From Mugil cephalus (Eukaryota > Chordata > Actinopteri > Mugiliformes > Mugilidae), in assembly GCF_022458985.1 (NCBI RefSeq), contig NC_061779.1, positions 14,553,001 to 14,617,000 of the forward strand: DNA of 64,000 bases. Direction: 5' to 3'. Numbering within the stretch: position 1 is the stretch's first letter; every line of letters begins with the position of its first letter. The notes beneath the pieces were generated by a model. That model had not been told where the DNA came from. It searched no databases and saw only the letters and a list, made by a program, of their open reading frames with translations. Position numbers and translations under genes: made by a program. Of this stretch, positions 14,401 through 27,700 are shown in pieces.

Positions 14401-15171
14401 CCAAAGGCAGCGCAGCGGAGAGCGAGTTTTGTGCCTTGTCGAACCGTCTGTGGTTTAGGGTTGATAGCAATGTGTGGCTCACCCTGCCAGTGTACCGGCA
14501 AGCCTGTAGTCGGAGAAGACAGATAGACACCCACATCAGTAAATCATCAATGTGCATAAAACACAAAAAACAAGCCAAGGTGATGCGGCAAATGTGCAAC
14601 AACAACAACAACAACAAAAGCATTACCTGATTTATCTATGTCCAACACCTTCACTTTCACCCACTCACTGAACACACAGTTAAAAAACTGGTCATTCACT
14701 CGGCACACGTAGAGTTGGCTTTTTTGAGCTCGGATTGTCAGGTCTGCTTGAGTAGCACCAGGCACCTTTAGAGGGGGAGGGAGGCAGATATAAATAAAGA
14801 CGTTCTCTGAGTGACATTTTAACTGTTTATGTGTTGGTCTTCTAGATTAAGGTTCAAGACAGACCCGTGCGGAAAGTACCGTAGCTTTAAGTCAAATTCA
14901 CATACCTCGTTTTCATCTTCAGAGAACCACTGGTAGCTGAGGATACCTGTGCCCTCAGCACGGACGCGCAGAGTTACCTTATGGTTCACAGGTACACACA
15001 CACAGACGGGATGGCGCACTATGACAATTTCTGAAACAAATCATACAGTGTAATCTCAGTTATCTCACGTCGTGCTGGTTTGCCTTTGATTTTGAAAAAT
15101 GAAAGCTGATGTAGAGAGTGTAACATACCGCTGATCATTATTTGACAGGGCTTGGGACGAGATCCGGTCAT
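8473..15171 (-). CDS. malt1-like: malt1-type paracaspase lacking a death domain
   Basis: Fourteen coding exons add up to exactly 653 codons plus stop: 15171-15129, 15030-14906, 14765-14627, 14503-14328, 14105-14009, 13585-13550, 13425-13222, 12650-12473, 12310-12236, 12023-11896, 10766-10617, 9996-9842, 9225-9109 and 8811-8473. Order of domains: two Ig domains (residues about 16-190), paracaspase core (about 210-400) with YYAGHGYE (His281) and LLDTCRKW (Cys330), the C-terminal Ig3, then a tail ending PEENDETELQ. MALT1 is the protease and scaffold of the CARD-BCL10-MALT1 complex that activates NF-kappaB and cleaves after arginine. The His-Cys spacing of 49 equals that of human MALT1, so it is probably active. 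The N-terminal death domain is absent: the start codon lies 14 codons before the Ig1 exon. Vertebrates have three paracaspases (PCASP1/MALT1, PCASP2, PCASP3); which one this is cannot be settled by eye. Confidence 0.93.
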
Positions 15172-15174
15172 CAG

Positions 15175-15192
15175 TGCATGTTCTTACTCATA
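15175..15192 (-). other. uORF with stop overlapping the paracaspase start
   Basis: In the start-codon exon an upstream ATG opens a six-codon frame, MSKNMH. Its TGA shares its A with the main ATG (TGATG, centred on 15171). This layout favours either leaky scanning or termination-reinitiation. Positions of the uORF are within a base or two. Confidence 0.6.
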
Positions 15193-15480
15193 GAACAGAC
15201 TGTAAGAAGTTCATTCAAAAAAAAAACAAAAAAAAAAATGAGTAGTGTTTTTTTCTTATATTGTCACCACACAATTAAATAACAAAGATGGCACTCGGAA
15301 AACGAAAAGGGAAATCGCAGCACTTTAATGTCCAGCCTCAGCCCCTAACTTCTCATTTCTAGTGAAGAGTCAGCATTAATACAGCAACGAGTACACAGGA
15401 CCGTATGTGATGTTAGAAATATCACAATCTAGACGACATAATTAGTATTGTTTAGCAGAACCATAAATACATGTGTGTAC

Positions 15481-15570
15481 CTGCCGTCAGCCTCGTTGTA
15501 GATGAGCAGCTGTCGGACCTCAGCCAGAGTATGTTTTTCTCTTCTCAGTCTTCATAACTTAAACTATGCG
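15481..15570 (-). other. non-coding 5' exon of the paracaspase gene (approximate 5' end)
   Basis: A strong donor (GGCAG|GTACACAC) lies at 15481/15480, upstream of the start-codon exon, whose acceptor is at 15199. In the frame that would join the coding exon there is a stop and no ATG, so this is best read as a 5' UTR exon. The transcription start is a guess. Confidence 0.45.
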
Positions 15571-17070
15571 GACTAAACTCTTCCCTTTCCCGGAACGACA
15601 CAGAACGCACATACATTACCGTAGTGCTCATAATACGGGCGTATCATTTAGAACACAGTCAGTGAAATGCCGGCTATTGCTAACTAGAATATGTTTTTTT
15701 CCTGTCAAAATGTACCGATATCTTAGATAAAATAAAATAAACTCTAAAAGAGATGAACTGCACGTCCGTTAGATTTATATAATACATGTGAAGGAGCAAC
15801 TTTTCCTGAGATTACGGTAATGAGCAATCTGGCCCTTTTTCAGGTGCTGCATAATCACATTCTGAAGTCAAGGAGTTATAGTTAAAATATTCCCTTAAAA
15901 CGGGACAAACTGGTACTGGATTTTCATAGACATATGAAATGAGAAATACATAACAGTTTATCTATATAAATAAACTAAATTATGATCCTTTATTGGCAGT
16001 TAAAATAAAATATATTCAACAAGTAGCCTAGGTGAGAAGCATGTCTAAGGTGCACCCTGGCACCAATATCAGCTGGGCCATCCATGAGCCTCCCATGACC
16101 TTGTAGAGCAGGGGTGTCAAACTCATTTTAGTTCAGGGGCCACTTACAGCCCAATTTAATCTCAAGTGGGCGGACCTGTAAGATAACAGCATAATAACCT
16201 ATAAATAACAACAACTCCAACGACTCATTGGACACATTGCTGTCTGCTGTTTAGTCTCAGTGATGCGTTCTGTCCACTTCTCTGACTTAAAGAGTGGACG
16301 AATTAGCACTAGCAGTTACTTTCATTGAAAGATTGCTGAAAGATTGCTGATTGTAATTTGGCAAATTCATGCTGTGGGCCAGATGAGACCCTCAGACTGG
16401 CCGCTTTTTGCCCGCCGGCCTTATGTTTGAGCCCTGTCTTGTAGAGGAAAAGCTTTAATAGATATATATCAGCATAGGACAGTTTGTTGCAGACAAACCT
16501 TTATCCCAAATATGTCATTATGACTCAATTAAAACCATGTAAAATAATTAAAAATTACAACACAATCTAATGTGGTGACATAAATAACACAACAATTTTC
16601 CAAAATATCCCTACATTATAAACAGGGTTTAGATTTCGTGTTTTTGTCCGATTGATCAACAAGATCACACACACAGTGATGTGACCATGTGTTGCAACAT
16701 GAAGTGAGGGGGGCCGTCCTTTAGCAACTCTTGAGCAAAGCATAGGACATAGACCATTGGCTGCCATCGGCTACATCATGACCCTTATTCCATGGCAGGC
16801 ATGTTTTGTAAGTCCACATTTGATCTAGCGCAGAGTCTCACCGAGATGAGTAACACCTTTACAGCCCTACTGGGGGAGATAGAAACAAAGAAATTAGACT
16901 CTTATTGATAAATTTTTTTATTGAAACTGAACAAATTTTTTTAAGAAACACATTTTGGTTTAAACGAACAGCTTTTGCCGTGAACTCAACTTAGTTTTTT
17001 GGACTTCTTTGCCATGTCTAAAGTCTAGATTCGGAAAATCTGATGTGCTCTTGCACCTATTTGTGGGCCT
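15571..17070. other. intergenic between paracaspase and alpk3
   Basis: The two genes are divergently oriented and about 1.5 kb apart. The interval holds one non-autonomous hAT-like element (listed separately) and otherwise AT-rich sequence with no recognisable exon. Confidence 0.6.
16109..16438. mobile_element. non-autonomous hAT-like element with 8-bp target duplication
   Basis: The left end reads CAGGGGTGTCAAACTCA and the right end is its diverged inverted copy (TTTGAGCCCTG). The octamer TTGTAGAG stands immediately left (16101-16108) and again at 16439-16446, as expected for the 8-bp duplication made by hAT transposases. About 330 bp, no transposase frame. The CAGGGGTGTCAAACTCA terminus is a very common repeat end in fish genomes. 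Confidence 0.75.
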
Positions 17071-17071
17071 G

Positions 17072-17081
17072 CTATAAATAG
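17072..17081 (+). promoter_or_regulatory. MEF2-type box doubling as the alpk3 TATA element
   Basis: CTATAAATAG is both a perfect MEF2 consensus (CTA, four A/T, TAG) and a TATA box. It sits roughly 30-40 nt before the likely start of the non-coding first exon of alpk3, a heart and skeletal muscle gene. The role is inferred from position and family knowledge. Confidence 0.6.
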
Positions 17082-17104
17082 GGCCCTGCTGGCAACACAT
17101 GCAT

Positions 17105-17177
17105 GTCTATGATAGGCGGCTACAGAGATTTTCTTCACAGACTCTGGCTCCCGTGCAACACTGACAACAGCTTAATG
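17105..17177 (+). other. alpk3 non-coding exon 1 (approximate 5' end)
   Basis: The exon ends TTAATG followed by GTAAGTTGG, a near-perfect donor at 17178. The next exon begins at 17442 after a CACCAG acceptor and carries the main ATG at 17567. Joining the two creates a ten-codon uORF that starts at the last three bases of this exon and reads MGLLRSSLDL. Confidence 0.6.
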
Positions 17178-17566
17178 GTAAGTTGGAAAATTTACCAAGT
17201 TTTATTGTGACTAATAAACACCGCAACTATGTTTTTGACACAGATAAGTGAATAACATGGGTTAGGTTTGTGTGTGACCACTAACAGCTCTTCCACAACC
17301 AGATAGCTGACCCTATATATAACTTCCCCCAATGCAAGGGCTTTGCCTGGTTAGGAAGGACGAGCGCTGAGTCTGAACCATATATTCTTTAATTAACTAA
17401 TGTGTTATAGTTCTAAAGTGTTTCTCTTTTCTCCTCACCAGGGGCTTTTACGTTCGAGCCTTGATCTTTGACAAGCCGTGGATGTGAACACTGAGTAACA
17501 CGTTCATACTGTGGGTGATATATCCAGCTCGGATTTTACATTTTTGGTGGATTGCCTCAGTGGACG

Positions 17567-20500
17567 ATGACTTCCAGAAGGCCGATGACTCGCTCTTTCT
17601 CCGGCAATGGCAGGGCAAGCAGCTTCAGCGAAGAGGAGGGCAACTCTTCCAATGGCCGGAATACTTACCTCTCAAATGTTAGACCTGAAAACAGGTAGGC
17701 AACCTCCTATGTAATCTAGTTTATGGAAATGCACATCGCATGGTGGTCAACAAAAAACATCGGGCTAGTCAAATCAAACATTAATAATAAATAATCAAAT
17801 CGAAATAATCAAACATTTCTTTGTATGTTTTAATTATTTAACTGGAAAAATAAATCAGTGTTGCCAGGCAAACCATAGATTTCAACCATACGACCATGCA
17901 TACATATGCATCACACAAATGATGTGTGTCTGCTTCTAATCTACAAACTATGAGGATAACAAATTGCTCCTTTTATAAAAGAGGAGGCCAGCTATGAAAC
18001 AGTTTTATTCAAATGGGTTCCATATATGCATATCTCAATTAATTACTGACGTTCCTTCATTTGCCTCCTCTCTGAATAGCTATTCAAGGTATTCTCACTA
18101 CAGGCCGGCGAGGTAATTCCAACTTTCAAAACACTCCTCCCAACTAACACGTTGTTAAAAACTGGATTGCCCCGCGAATGAATTCAACCTGAGTTTTAAC
18201 AGCAGTGTAACTGTCTAGTATGTTCGGTGATTTCCGTGAGCTACACCAGCATCAGTGCTGGACTGACAGCTTTGTTTTGCTTGACATCTCACAAATTTCA
18301 CTCTTTTTTTACATTCCCGTCACTACCAGAAACTTCCATTAACACTGTTTCCTCAAGTGTAAAAAAAAAAGAGTAACTTGAGTGTATTGGACAGAGGGGA
18401 AAAGGTCACTGAAGTGTATATAAAACTGTAATCTATCTAAAGTGAGATTATGGCTCTGTAATTCACTAGTGTTTTTATTTTATTCCAGGAGCACATTGTG
18501 CAGCGTCATGGCTCACCTCACTGAAGACATACAGCCGACTTTTGAGACCACCTTGAAATCAAAGGCCGTGTCAGAAAACTGCAATGTGAAATTCACCTGT
18601 GTGGTATCAGGTAGGTGAGGAGCATTGTCGTGTCTCTGCTTGTTCTTATTTGGAGTAAATGAAACTTGATTTTGGTGTGAAGAGACAGGATGTGACTAAT
18701 CGAAAAATGAGGGAAGCATTTTACTGTGAACGCACCAAATGCTCTGCTTTATCCTTCCTGAATTGCACAGTGCAGTTTAACACAAGAGACATAGTGTTCA
18801 AGCTGGTTCATCCAGGTGTGAGGGTTTTTACTGCAGGCAGGCTGGATAATGTGAGTTCATCCAACAGCAGCATCTGTTCCAGAGTGACGCATTACAAGCA
18901 TGATGCAACAGTCGAACACCTTCAGGCTTCAATGCTTTGTTTTGTTTACTTCATAATTTTGCAATCTGATGTTTGCAGTGTATTGGATACATGTTGTGGC
19001 ACATTCATTTTAGTACGTCCATGTCTGTAGGTTACCCCGCTCCAGAAATGAAATGGTATAAAGACGATATGGAAATGGATCGGTACTGTGGACTCCCAAA
19101 ATATGAAATTCGGCGAAATGGAAAAACTCATACTCTTCATATTTACAAGTATGTAAGCCAGCATTTCAGTAGTCATATACCATATGACGTACACGCCTAC
19201 ATGAGTATGACTCGGTATTTCTGATCAGCCACTGCTTTTGTGCCAACTATTATATGAGAATAATACATATTTCTGTTTTCAGCTGCACGCTGGATGACGC
19301 AGCCATCTATCAGGTGTCGGCCAGCAATAGCAAAGGTATTGTCTCCTGCTCTGGAGTGTTGGAGGTTGGCACCATGAATGAGTTCAAGATCCACCAGCGG
19401 TTCTTTGACAAGCTGAAGCAGAAAGCAGAGAAGAAGAAAAGAGACTTGGAAGATCATTCTAAGAAAGGGAATAAAGAAAACCTGCAGAAGGAGAAACAGC
19501 AGAGTAGTCCAGAATATCCTCAGCGGAAACGGTCTGTGCCGCCACCAGAGGTGAAGCCGGTGGTGAAGGAGCCCTTGGCTGTAAAGCAGCCGCCAGCTGC
19601 CGCAGAACCTAATGGAATTAACTCAGCAGTCAAGGAAAAAACAACTTTGCCACCTATGGACAGTGGTCTGGAGGATACCGTGTCTCCATCAGAGGAAAAC
19701 CTTGCCAAAAAGAGAATTAAAATGTCAAATGGTGTCGATGCTGCGGTTAAAAGCAGCAGTAGCAGCGCTGGTGGCAAAAGTCACGTCATGGGGAACGGAG
19801 GTGAAAACTGTTACGATGGAGGAATCAGTTTGGCACAATTTCTGGCAGAGACTCTCCACTCCCAGGGCGCTGAGGAGAAACAAAACTCATCTCGAGTGGA
19901 GAAACCCGTAGAGATCGATTCAGCTCTTGTGAGCGCCAATAAAGAGAAAGGGAGGGAACAAGAGGAAGTGCAAAAAATGAGAGAAGAACAAGAAAAAACA
20001 TTACAGGAAGAGAAGGATAGAAGAAGAGAAGAGGAACTGACCATCGTAAGAGAGAAAGAAGGAGAAAGGCAGTTGGAAGCACATACCACACCCCAAAGCA
20101 AACACAGTTCAGAGGTCAAACATCACAGCAAGGGTCACAAGGATCATGACCACCACAACATCCAGACTTCCATCTCTTCCATGCTTCACACGGTCAAAGA
20201 CTTCTTCTTTGGTAAGGGCAAGAAAGACTCTCGCGATCACACTGAGAACGAAGAGACGGATTTTGACCACTCACATGTCTCGGCGCAGCCTCCTCAACCA
20301 GACATGCCGCCATCGTTTCGGTTTCAAGCGGAAATTAATCCTGAGGCCTGTGAACCTCTCGCGGAGGAAGTTGTGCGTATGGAAACAGATGAACTCAAGG
20401 AGCCTTTAGAGACTGTGGATATAAAACAACAGTCAGCATTACTAGAGCCACATCATTTTAAGAATGAAGACACTGGCCTACACACAGATGAATCAGCAGC

Positions 20501-21711
20501 TCATAAATTGCCACCAGAGACTGTAAAGGAGTCCTTAGTGCGTTGTGTAACGGAAGCTGGTGATGCGGTGGAGGAGATGGAAGTTTCTGTGGAGCCGGAG
20601 AGGAGCAATGCAGGTGAAGAAGTGTCATTGTCGGGGCTACAAATTCTCCCTAAGGTATGTAGAGTGGTTTTGCATGGCAGCAAGCTTCCACTTTCAACCT
20701 ATATATAGACTGTCTTTGTGTGACAAGACAGGGCACAAGTTGAGGTGCGTCAGGGCCATAGACTGAACTACGTCAGCTATGCTCAGGCTTTGAGCAGATG
20801 ATCATTGTGAACGTGGTGTATTAAAAGCATATGGTCAGATGTTATAATAACAGAACTGCGTGGGATTTTAAAACATACAGTATATTATAAGAGACCAGTG
20901 ACTTGTGTGGTGGAGTGAGTCAGCCTGACTGTGCGAGACCATGATTTTTACTGCACTGTTAACAATCAAGAGCAAAAAGTCAAACAAGAAAATAGTGTGG
21001 GAGAGAAAAAAAAGGGGAAACTACAGTAATTATATATATATATATATATATATATACGTGGGGGTGGGGGATGTTGTGTTTGTACACTGCACGCTGTAGG
21101 TTAGGGATGTAGAATATCTCAGATGTTGGCTGCAATGAGTGAGACACTGGTGCGTCAGAGGTCATGATGAAACCTGAATGTCAGAAGTGATTCTCGAGTT
21201 ACAAACGGGACTTTGCATGAGAGAGGGCGGCGTTGGGGTCTGGGTCAGTGGTAGTAGAGTGAGTCCTGCGACAGGTCTCGGCTTGAAAGGAGACCCCCCC
21301 TCGCCTCCCCTCCATCCAGTAGCTTAAAAATAAACCTCTTCCTCATCTAGTGAAGGGAGAGGCAGGCAAGAATTGTTTCATGTCTGCAAGAGGATTGCTG
21401 TAATTGAGGTGCCAGTGGTTTAATTACATTAAAAACTCCTTATTGCACAAAGCACAAGCACAAACAAAAATGTTAGATGTTCACTGTTAATATTTATTCA
21501 TTGAATCAGATTACATTTGTCTTAGCAGTTTAGTATTATAGCAGTTTAGTTAAATATGTGATATTAATTTGATACATGAATAAATAAGCCCAATACTTAT
21601 GGCAAGTTTTTATTTATTTATTTATTTTTGGTTGGTTTAAGCATATATTATATTTTGTTCAATTTCTTTTCTTGATCATTTAAGAAAGTTTGTTTGGGGT
21701 TTCATTAATAA

Positions 21712-21745
<34 letters not shown>

Positions 21746-24700
21746 CAGGTAAGTGCTGCTTAATGTGGAAAAAAAAGGGGAACCGGAGAGATTATGTTTA
21801 GACATCCACCTGCACAGAACACAGAACACACTGGGATCGTGTGTGTATAATGTGGAACTACAACTGTACTTGTGCTATGTTTGTGGTTTGATAGCAGGCT
21901 TTATAGATGAGTAAGTGGAGGAAGTCAACAATCCCAACAATGTTTTCTCAGATGAGCGTGACACCTATTTACATGAGGAGGTGTAGTGGTAACCAGCCTC
22001 TTTTTCTGAGTGAATGTGACACCAGTTCCCTTCCATCGAAAGCAACTGCTTTTTTTTTTCTGAGTAGTCACTGCTGGCCAAACATGTTGTCACGAGGTGT
22101 CACGTGGCTGTGTTGCTCCTCTGCCGCATAACTTAGAACTATGTGAGCAGCAAAAACAGGAGCTGCAAGAAGGGGGGAAGGACACTCCTATGGGTTGCTT
22201 TGAGTTTGACCCGTGTCAAACCCCTGTGTCTTCCCAACATTTTTGATGGCAGATTTTGTTATTGTTCTGTAGTTCTACAGTTTACATTTCTCACTTGTCG
22301 ATGATTAAACCTAGTGGGCACATTCTTGTCTGTTGTCACTTTGCCATCAGACAAGCTACCATTCAAGTACTTTGTGTAAACAGCACACCTATGACAACTG
22401 TGGGAATTCCCCGTCTGTGTTTGAACCATAGAGGCTGAGCAAACAGCACTTTCAAACTCAAAGGCAGTTGTTTTCTTTTTCCCTGAAAGGGGTTTGTCCC
22501 TTTCACCACAAATAACCGTTCTCTGGTTTGGTTGTTCAGTTTTGGTTCATATAGACTTTGGACTTGGACTTGACTTAAAAATCTACCAGAAACAAGCTGA
22601 CAGGTCATAAAACTGAACAGATGGACGTACTGTTGTTGGTCCATATATTTTTGAACTGTTTGTTTACTTAACTCGTGACTGATTAACTAACCACAGTTCT
22701 CTTCCTGTCGCCTGCTATGCAATATCACGTGCCTCCGTATATGTCAGCATTTGTTCTTCTATTGATTTATGGCAGAAAAACTTGCCTCAGTCTAAATATG
22801 TCACGCCGTCAAAGGTCAAGCTGTAACTAGCTCCTTAAAAACACTTTAAAAATCCTCAACATAGCACTGAATGTTTTTTTCCACTGGGGTGTCCAGTCTC
22901 CTCGCCGTCAATTAATCAGAGTGGTAAAAATAAATCAAGTGCGTTAAAAGTTTTATGTGAAAGGCTGACACTGCTGAAGCTGCAAATACAGGGGAGTGCT
23001 AAAGTGTTTTATTTGTTTACTTCCAATAAGGGTGAAGAGGAAGACGCTGTGGTAGTCTCCGTTATCAAAGAGGTTCCTGTGCACCAGCGAGAGCCAGATT
23101 ACCTGGCAGTTTCATCACAGTCTGATAAACAGGTGGCAACAGATGAGTCTTCACCAAGGGAAGATAAGCCTATCGTGCCACAGACCCAAGGCCCTACTGA
23201 TGAAACATGCCCCCCCTCATCCACCTTCACTCGTTTGGAAGATTGCCGGACAACCCCTCACCGCATTATCTCCATTACAGATAGTCGCAGCCTAGGAGGA
23301 GCGTTCACTGAAACTTTAAAGGAGGAGGTGATAAGTGTTGACAAGGCGGGTGTGGATCGTGAACCTGAAACAGCGGAGGGCTGTTCTTCCACTAAGCTAC
23401 GTGAGGAAGAGAAAGCTGAAGTGAAATCAAGCAAACAGCAACGTTCAGATATAAACAGATCTGAGACTACTGAATTATCAACGTTTTCGCAGGAACACAA
23501 AATAGAGCCATGTGAATCTAAAGCAACCGATCAGGTGCCCTCAGCTCTTGCAGAGCAAGATCATGCAAACGAAGAGACCAAACGCACTTCACTGGTTCAG
23601 GAAATGAACGGAGGATTTCCGCCTACTGCAGCCCCAGAGATTTTAGAGCAGGGTGACCTAAAAATGCAGCATGATAGCGCTCCGTCAGTGGCAGAGGAAA
23701 TCAGAGAAGTTCACAAGGCCAATGTAATGCAGAGTTCAAACTCAGGCGTTAGAAGCAGCGAGGAGAGGCGTGCATCGGAAGAAGTTTCGAATTCTTCTGT
23801 AGAGAAGGACTTAGAAAGTAATTTGTGCAACAGCCTAAAAGCCCAAGAGCAGGTGATTCTAGAGAGTGAGAGCAATAAAGCGAGGACTGAGAGTTTAGCA
23901 GAGGCAGCGAAGAGCTCTGCAATGAAAGCAGAAGAGTTTGATGAAACAAAGAGTCTTCCATTAACACAAGACACTAGGATTAATGCTAATGTTTTGGAGG
24001 AACGCAATAGTATTGGATGTGAAGATAACAGTGCGAGTGATGGGAGTGGTAAGCATGGCTGGCCCTCAGAGAATATTCCATCAATCCAAATATCCAAGAT
24101 TGAGGACGTCACAGACAATGAACCAGCTGTGCCGGATCTGAGCACAAGTGAAGATTTCATAATCCCCAAAATTGAAATAATGGAGCCCGAGCTCAAAGAG
24201 TGTACTTTGCCACTAAGCATTCTGGCTTTAAACAAGCCAGAGCCAACAAATTTGCAGGAACATGATGCAACTCATGTGTCAAAGATAACAATTCAGGATC
24301 AGAGCGTAACTGGTTCTCCAAGCTTGTTACCCACAAAGAAAGGTATGCTCAATGAAAGTGATCTCTCACCTACTGAGAAAGTAAAGGAAGTTGCTCAATT
24401 AGATGATGAAAGAGAAACATGTGAAGTGCAACTGGTGAGCAATGAACAGCTCCCTCAGATGGACGACGCATCAATTCCTGTTATAAATGTTTTATGTGCT
24501 GATGACAACAAGAGCGATGCTCACATGTCACATGTGTCACACTTTGAAACTCAGAGGGTGCCTTTGTTTGTGGTGCCACCAATCTCTGTCACTTGTCATG
24601 AAAGTGATCCTGAACTCACACTGTCCACTCACACTGAGTGGACAGAAACAGAAACTAGAGCTGGCACGCAAACGGGAACTAGGCATGCCGCTGACAATTA

Positions 24701-27700
24701 TGTCACCATGAAACTTGAAAAAACTCAGGACCTAGACGAAAAGTCGAAAAAGAGTATCAAGGAGAGTGCCCCGGTTGTACAACACGAAGCTCTAGTGCCA
24801 AAAGCTGAGGACAACGTTCCATCACTCAGTAAAACAACAGAAGACAACATTGTCCCTGAAATCATGAAGCCCAAATCCCTAAAAGACGCAAAGACAGAGA
24901 ATTCTGTGTCCGTTGAAGATCTCCTTAAAAACAGATCATCCGTTGAGAGACTCAGCTCCAAACCACCGGCACATCCGTCACTGAGTCCGGGGAGTCTGCG
25001 TAAGTTTTTGTCCAGAACTCCTACAGACTTAGACAGCGAGGCTGCAACAACTGTCCCTGCAAATGGTGTGGCCGACAAGGCAGACGAAGACCTCAGCGGA
25101 GGCTCAACACCAACGTCATCTCTCTCCTGTGAAAGCAGCCCGAGGATGAAACGCAGAGACAGCCTGACACTCATTCGTTCGGCCACGCCTGAGGAGTTGG
25201 CCTCTGGAGCTCGACGCAAAATCTTTATCCCAAAAACCAAAGAAGATGTAGAAGCAGCTGTGTTCGGTGCTTTGGATGGTCAGGGCAAGAAGGAGAACCC
25301 CTACATGTCGCCCAGTCAGGCCCGCAGAGCGGCTTTACTGCAGGCTCCCACAGGACAAAGCACCCCACCGATGGAGAGACGCTCTCCGCTGCTGAGCCGC
25401 AGGAAGGCTACTTTGGAGGTCCCAAAAGTCGTGGAGGAGACAACCAAGGAAGAACTGGCCGATAACAAGCAGGAGGAGAAACCAGCTGAAAAGAAGATAG
25501 ATCCTTTGAAAGGTAACGAATCAACAATTTTCTGAAGGTATGATACTGTGCATGGGGTAGAATATAACAACTTAATAATTAGGAACTAAAAATATGTTCA
25601 TGAAACGGATAAATACTTTGGTTCTGTACAGTCACAATGGATAAGCTATTAAATAATAGTCTGAAGTGTAATGTTTCATTTTACTATTTGCGTGTCTCAG
25701 ATTATATCACACTATGAAATCCACTGGCACTTCACTGCCCAGTACAGTATATATTCATTTCCTCCTGTCTCTGTGCCACCAGCTCCACAGGTGATACGTA
25801 AGATCCGAGGAGAGCCTTTCCCAGATGCCTCTGGACACCTGAAGCTGTGGTGCCAGTTCTTCAATGTGCTCAGTGACTCCACTATTAAGTGGTACAGGGA
25901 TGAGGAGGAAATACTGGAGGTGAAGAGAAGGTAAATACCCTTGCTGCCTTGCCTTATTGACAGCACTTTCCAGTTGCCGTTATTTTTGAGCATTTCCGAC
26001 CAAAATGAAACAATAGTGCACCACAGATGAACTATTTGTGCCTCAGAGTGCAGCCCCTGGTCTTCTGTCATTCTCATATTCTCAGAGCAGAGATGCCGGG
26101 CTCATGTGACTGTGAACCCCACAGCTGTGTCACAGAGCGGTGAATCTCTGGCCAGACACAGGAACTGTAACCCGACCCATTATTTTCCCATCTCTAGGGT
26201 GCATTAAAAGTCTATATATGTGTCAACGGCTGCTGTGTCAGCAGTGTGCTGCCGCACGGTATTACGACCATCAGTCTCACAGTGACACCTTGTGGGTTGA
26301 CAGTGAATCTTTGAAACCGTGCCTGCTGAACCTGTAAAGACTGATGTGTGTTTGTTTTTGTTTTTTTGTTTTTTGTCCTCAAGTGGAGGAGATGAAACCC
26401 AAGTAGCGTTGGCTATTGTTCTAGCGACCAGCCAAGACTGCGCCGTGTACGGCTGCACGATCAATAATGAATACGGAACTGACACTACTGACTTCCTGCT
26501 CAGCGAAGACAGTAAGAAATCGGGTGGAAAATTAAGTTTGAAATCTACGTTTTTATTTTGAAAAATATCCTTTATGATTTGACGAGTCTATTTTCTGTTT
26601 CACAGTTCTGTCTGAAATACTCCTAAAAGATGACCTGGAAGGTATTTGCTTTAACGTATCACATCAGATATTTGTTTTGTACTGTTAATTACTGCTGATA
26701 GTAACACTGTCCCTGTTTCTCCTTTAGTCGGAGAGGAGATAGAGATGACCCCAATGCTGTTCACCAGGGGCCTGGCCGACACCGGCAGCTGGGGGGACAA
26801 GTACTTTGGACGCATCATGACTGAGGCTGTGCACGTCGGAGAGGGCTGCGCTCACAAAGCCAGCAAAGTGAAGGTCATTTATGGCCTGGATCCCATCTTT
26901 GAGTCTGGAAGCACTTGTGTTATCAAAATTCAAAGCCCCATTGCCTATGGCACCAAAAAGGAGAGCAATCTTGCTGAAAGAAATCTAGATATCACCAAGC
27001 AGGTGAGTGCGGTCTAAGAATTGTTGGTTAATTGCGACCACATGCATTGCGTATTTCTGCTCAGTCAAATCTTTGTTTTTCCAGGAATGTAAAGTCCAAA
27101 ACATGATTCGGGAATACTGTAAAATCTTTACTGCTGAAGCGAGAGTTATTGAGAACTTTGGATCTTTGCTTGAGTACGTACCACATCTGTTTCACTTTGA
27201 TAAATGATTTCGGTTCAATTAGAAAACATTGTTTCTAATAATTCTACTATCACTTGATGTTACCTGCAGAGTGATTCCTCGGTATCTGATCTACCGACCT
27301 GCAAACTCTGTGCCATATGCCACAGTGGAGACTGATCTAAAGGGTGCCTTCACTAAGTATTGTACAATGGACTCTAAAGGCCGACTGACTACACAAAACA
27401 CCACCGAGGTCGAGCAGAAATGCAGCGCCTTCCAGCACTGGATCCATCAGTGGACACATGGCAACTTGCTTGTTACTCATATGGAGGGTAAGCTGCATGT
27501 ACACACACTTTATCAAGAAGTGATCTGTTGGTAACATTAGAAATATATGTACATAAAAACATTCTCTGATTTATTTCTGTAGGTGCTGAATGCAAGATTA
27601 CAAATGTCAGAGTTGTGACCAAGTCAAAAGGGTTTGTATTTTTGTCACTTCATGCAAATGTGCTAGTATGCTATTAAAAAAATTGCACTAAACAGCTGTA

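Noticed and set aside
18659-19030. A 123-codon open frame before alpk3 exon 4
   Set aside because: It merely runs through the intron into the acceptor at 19031; the conserved Ig exon starts after that acceptor.
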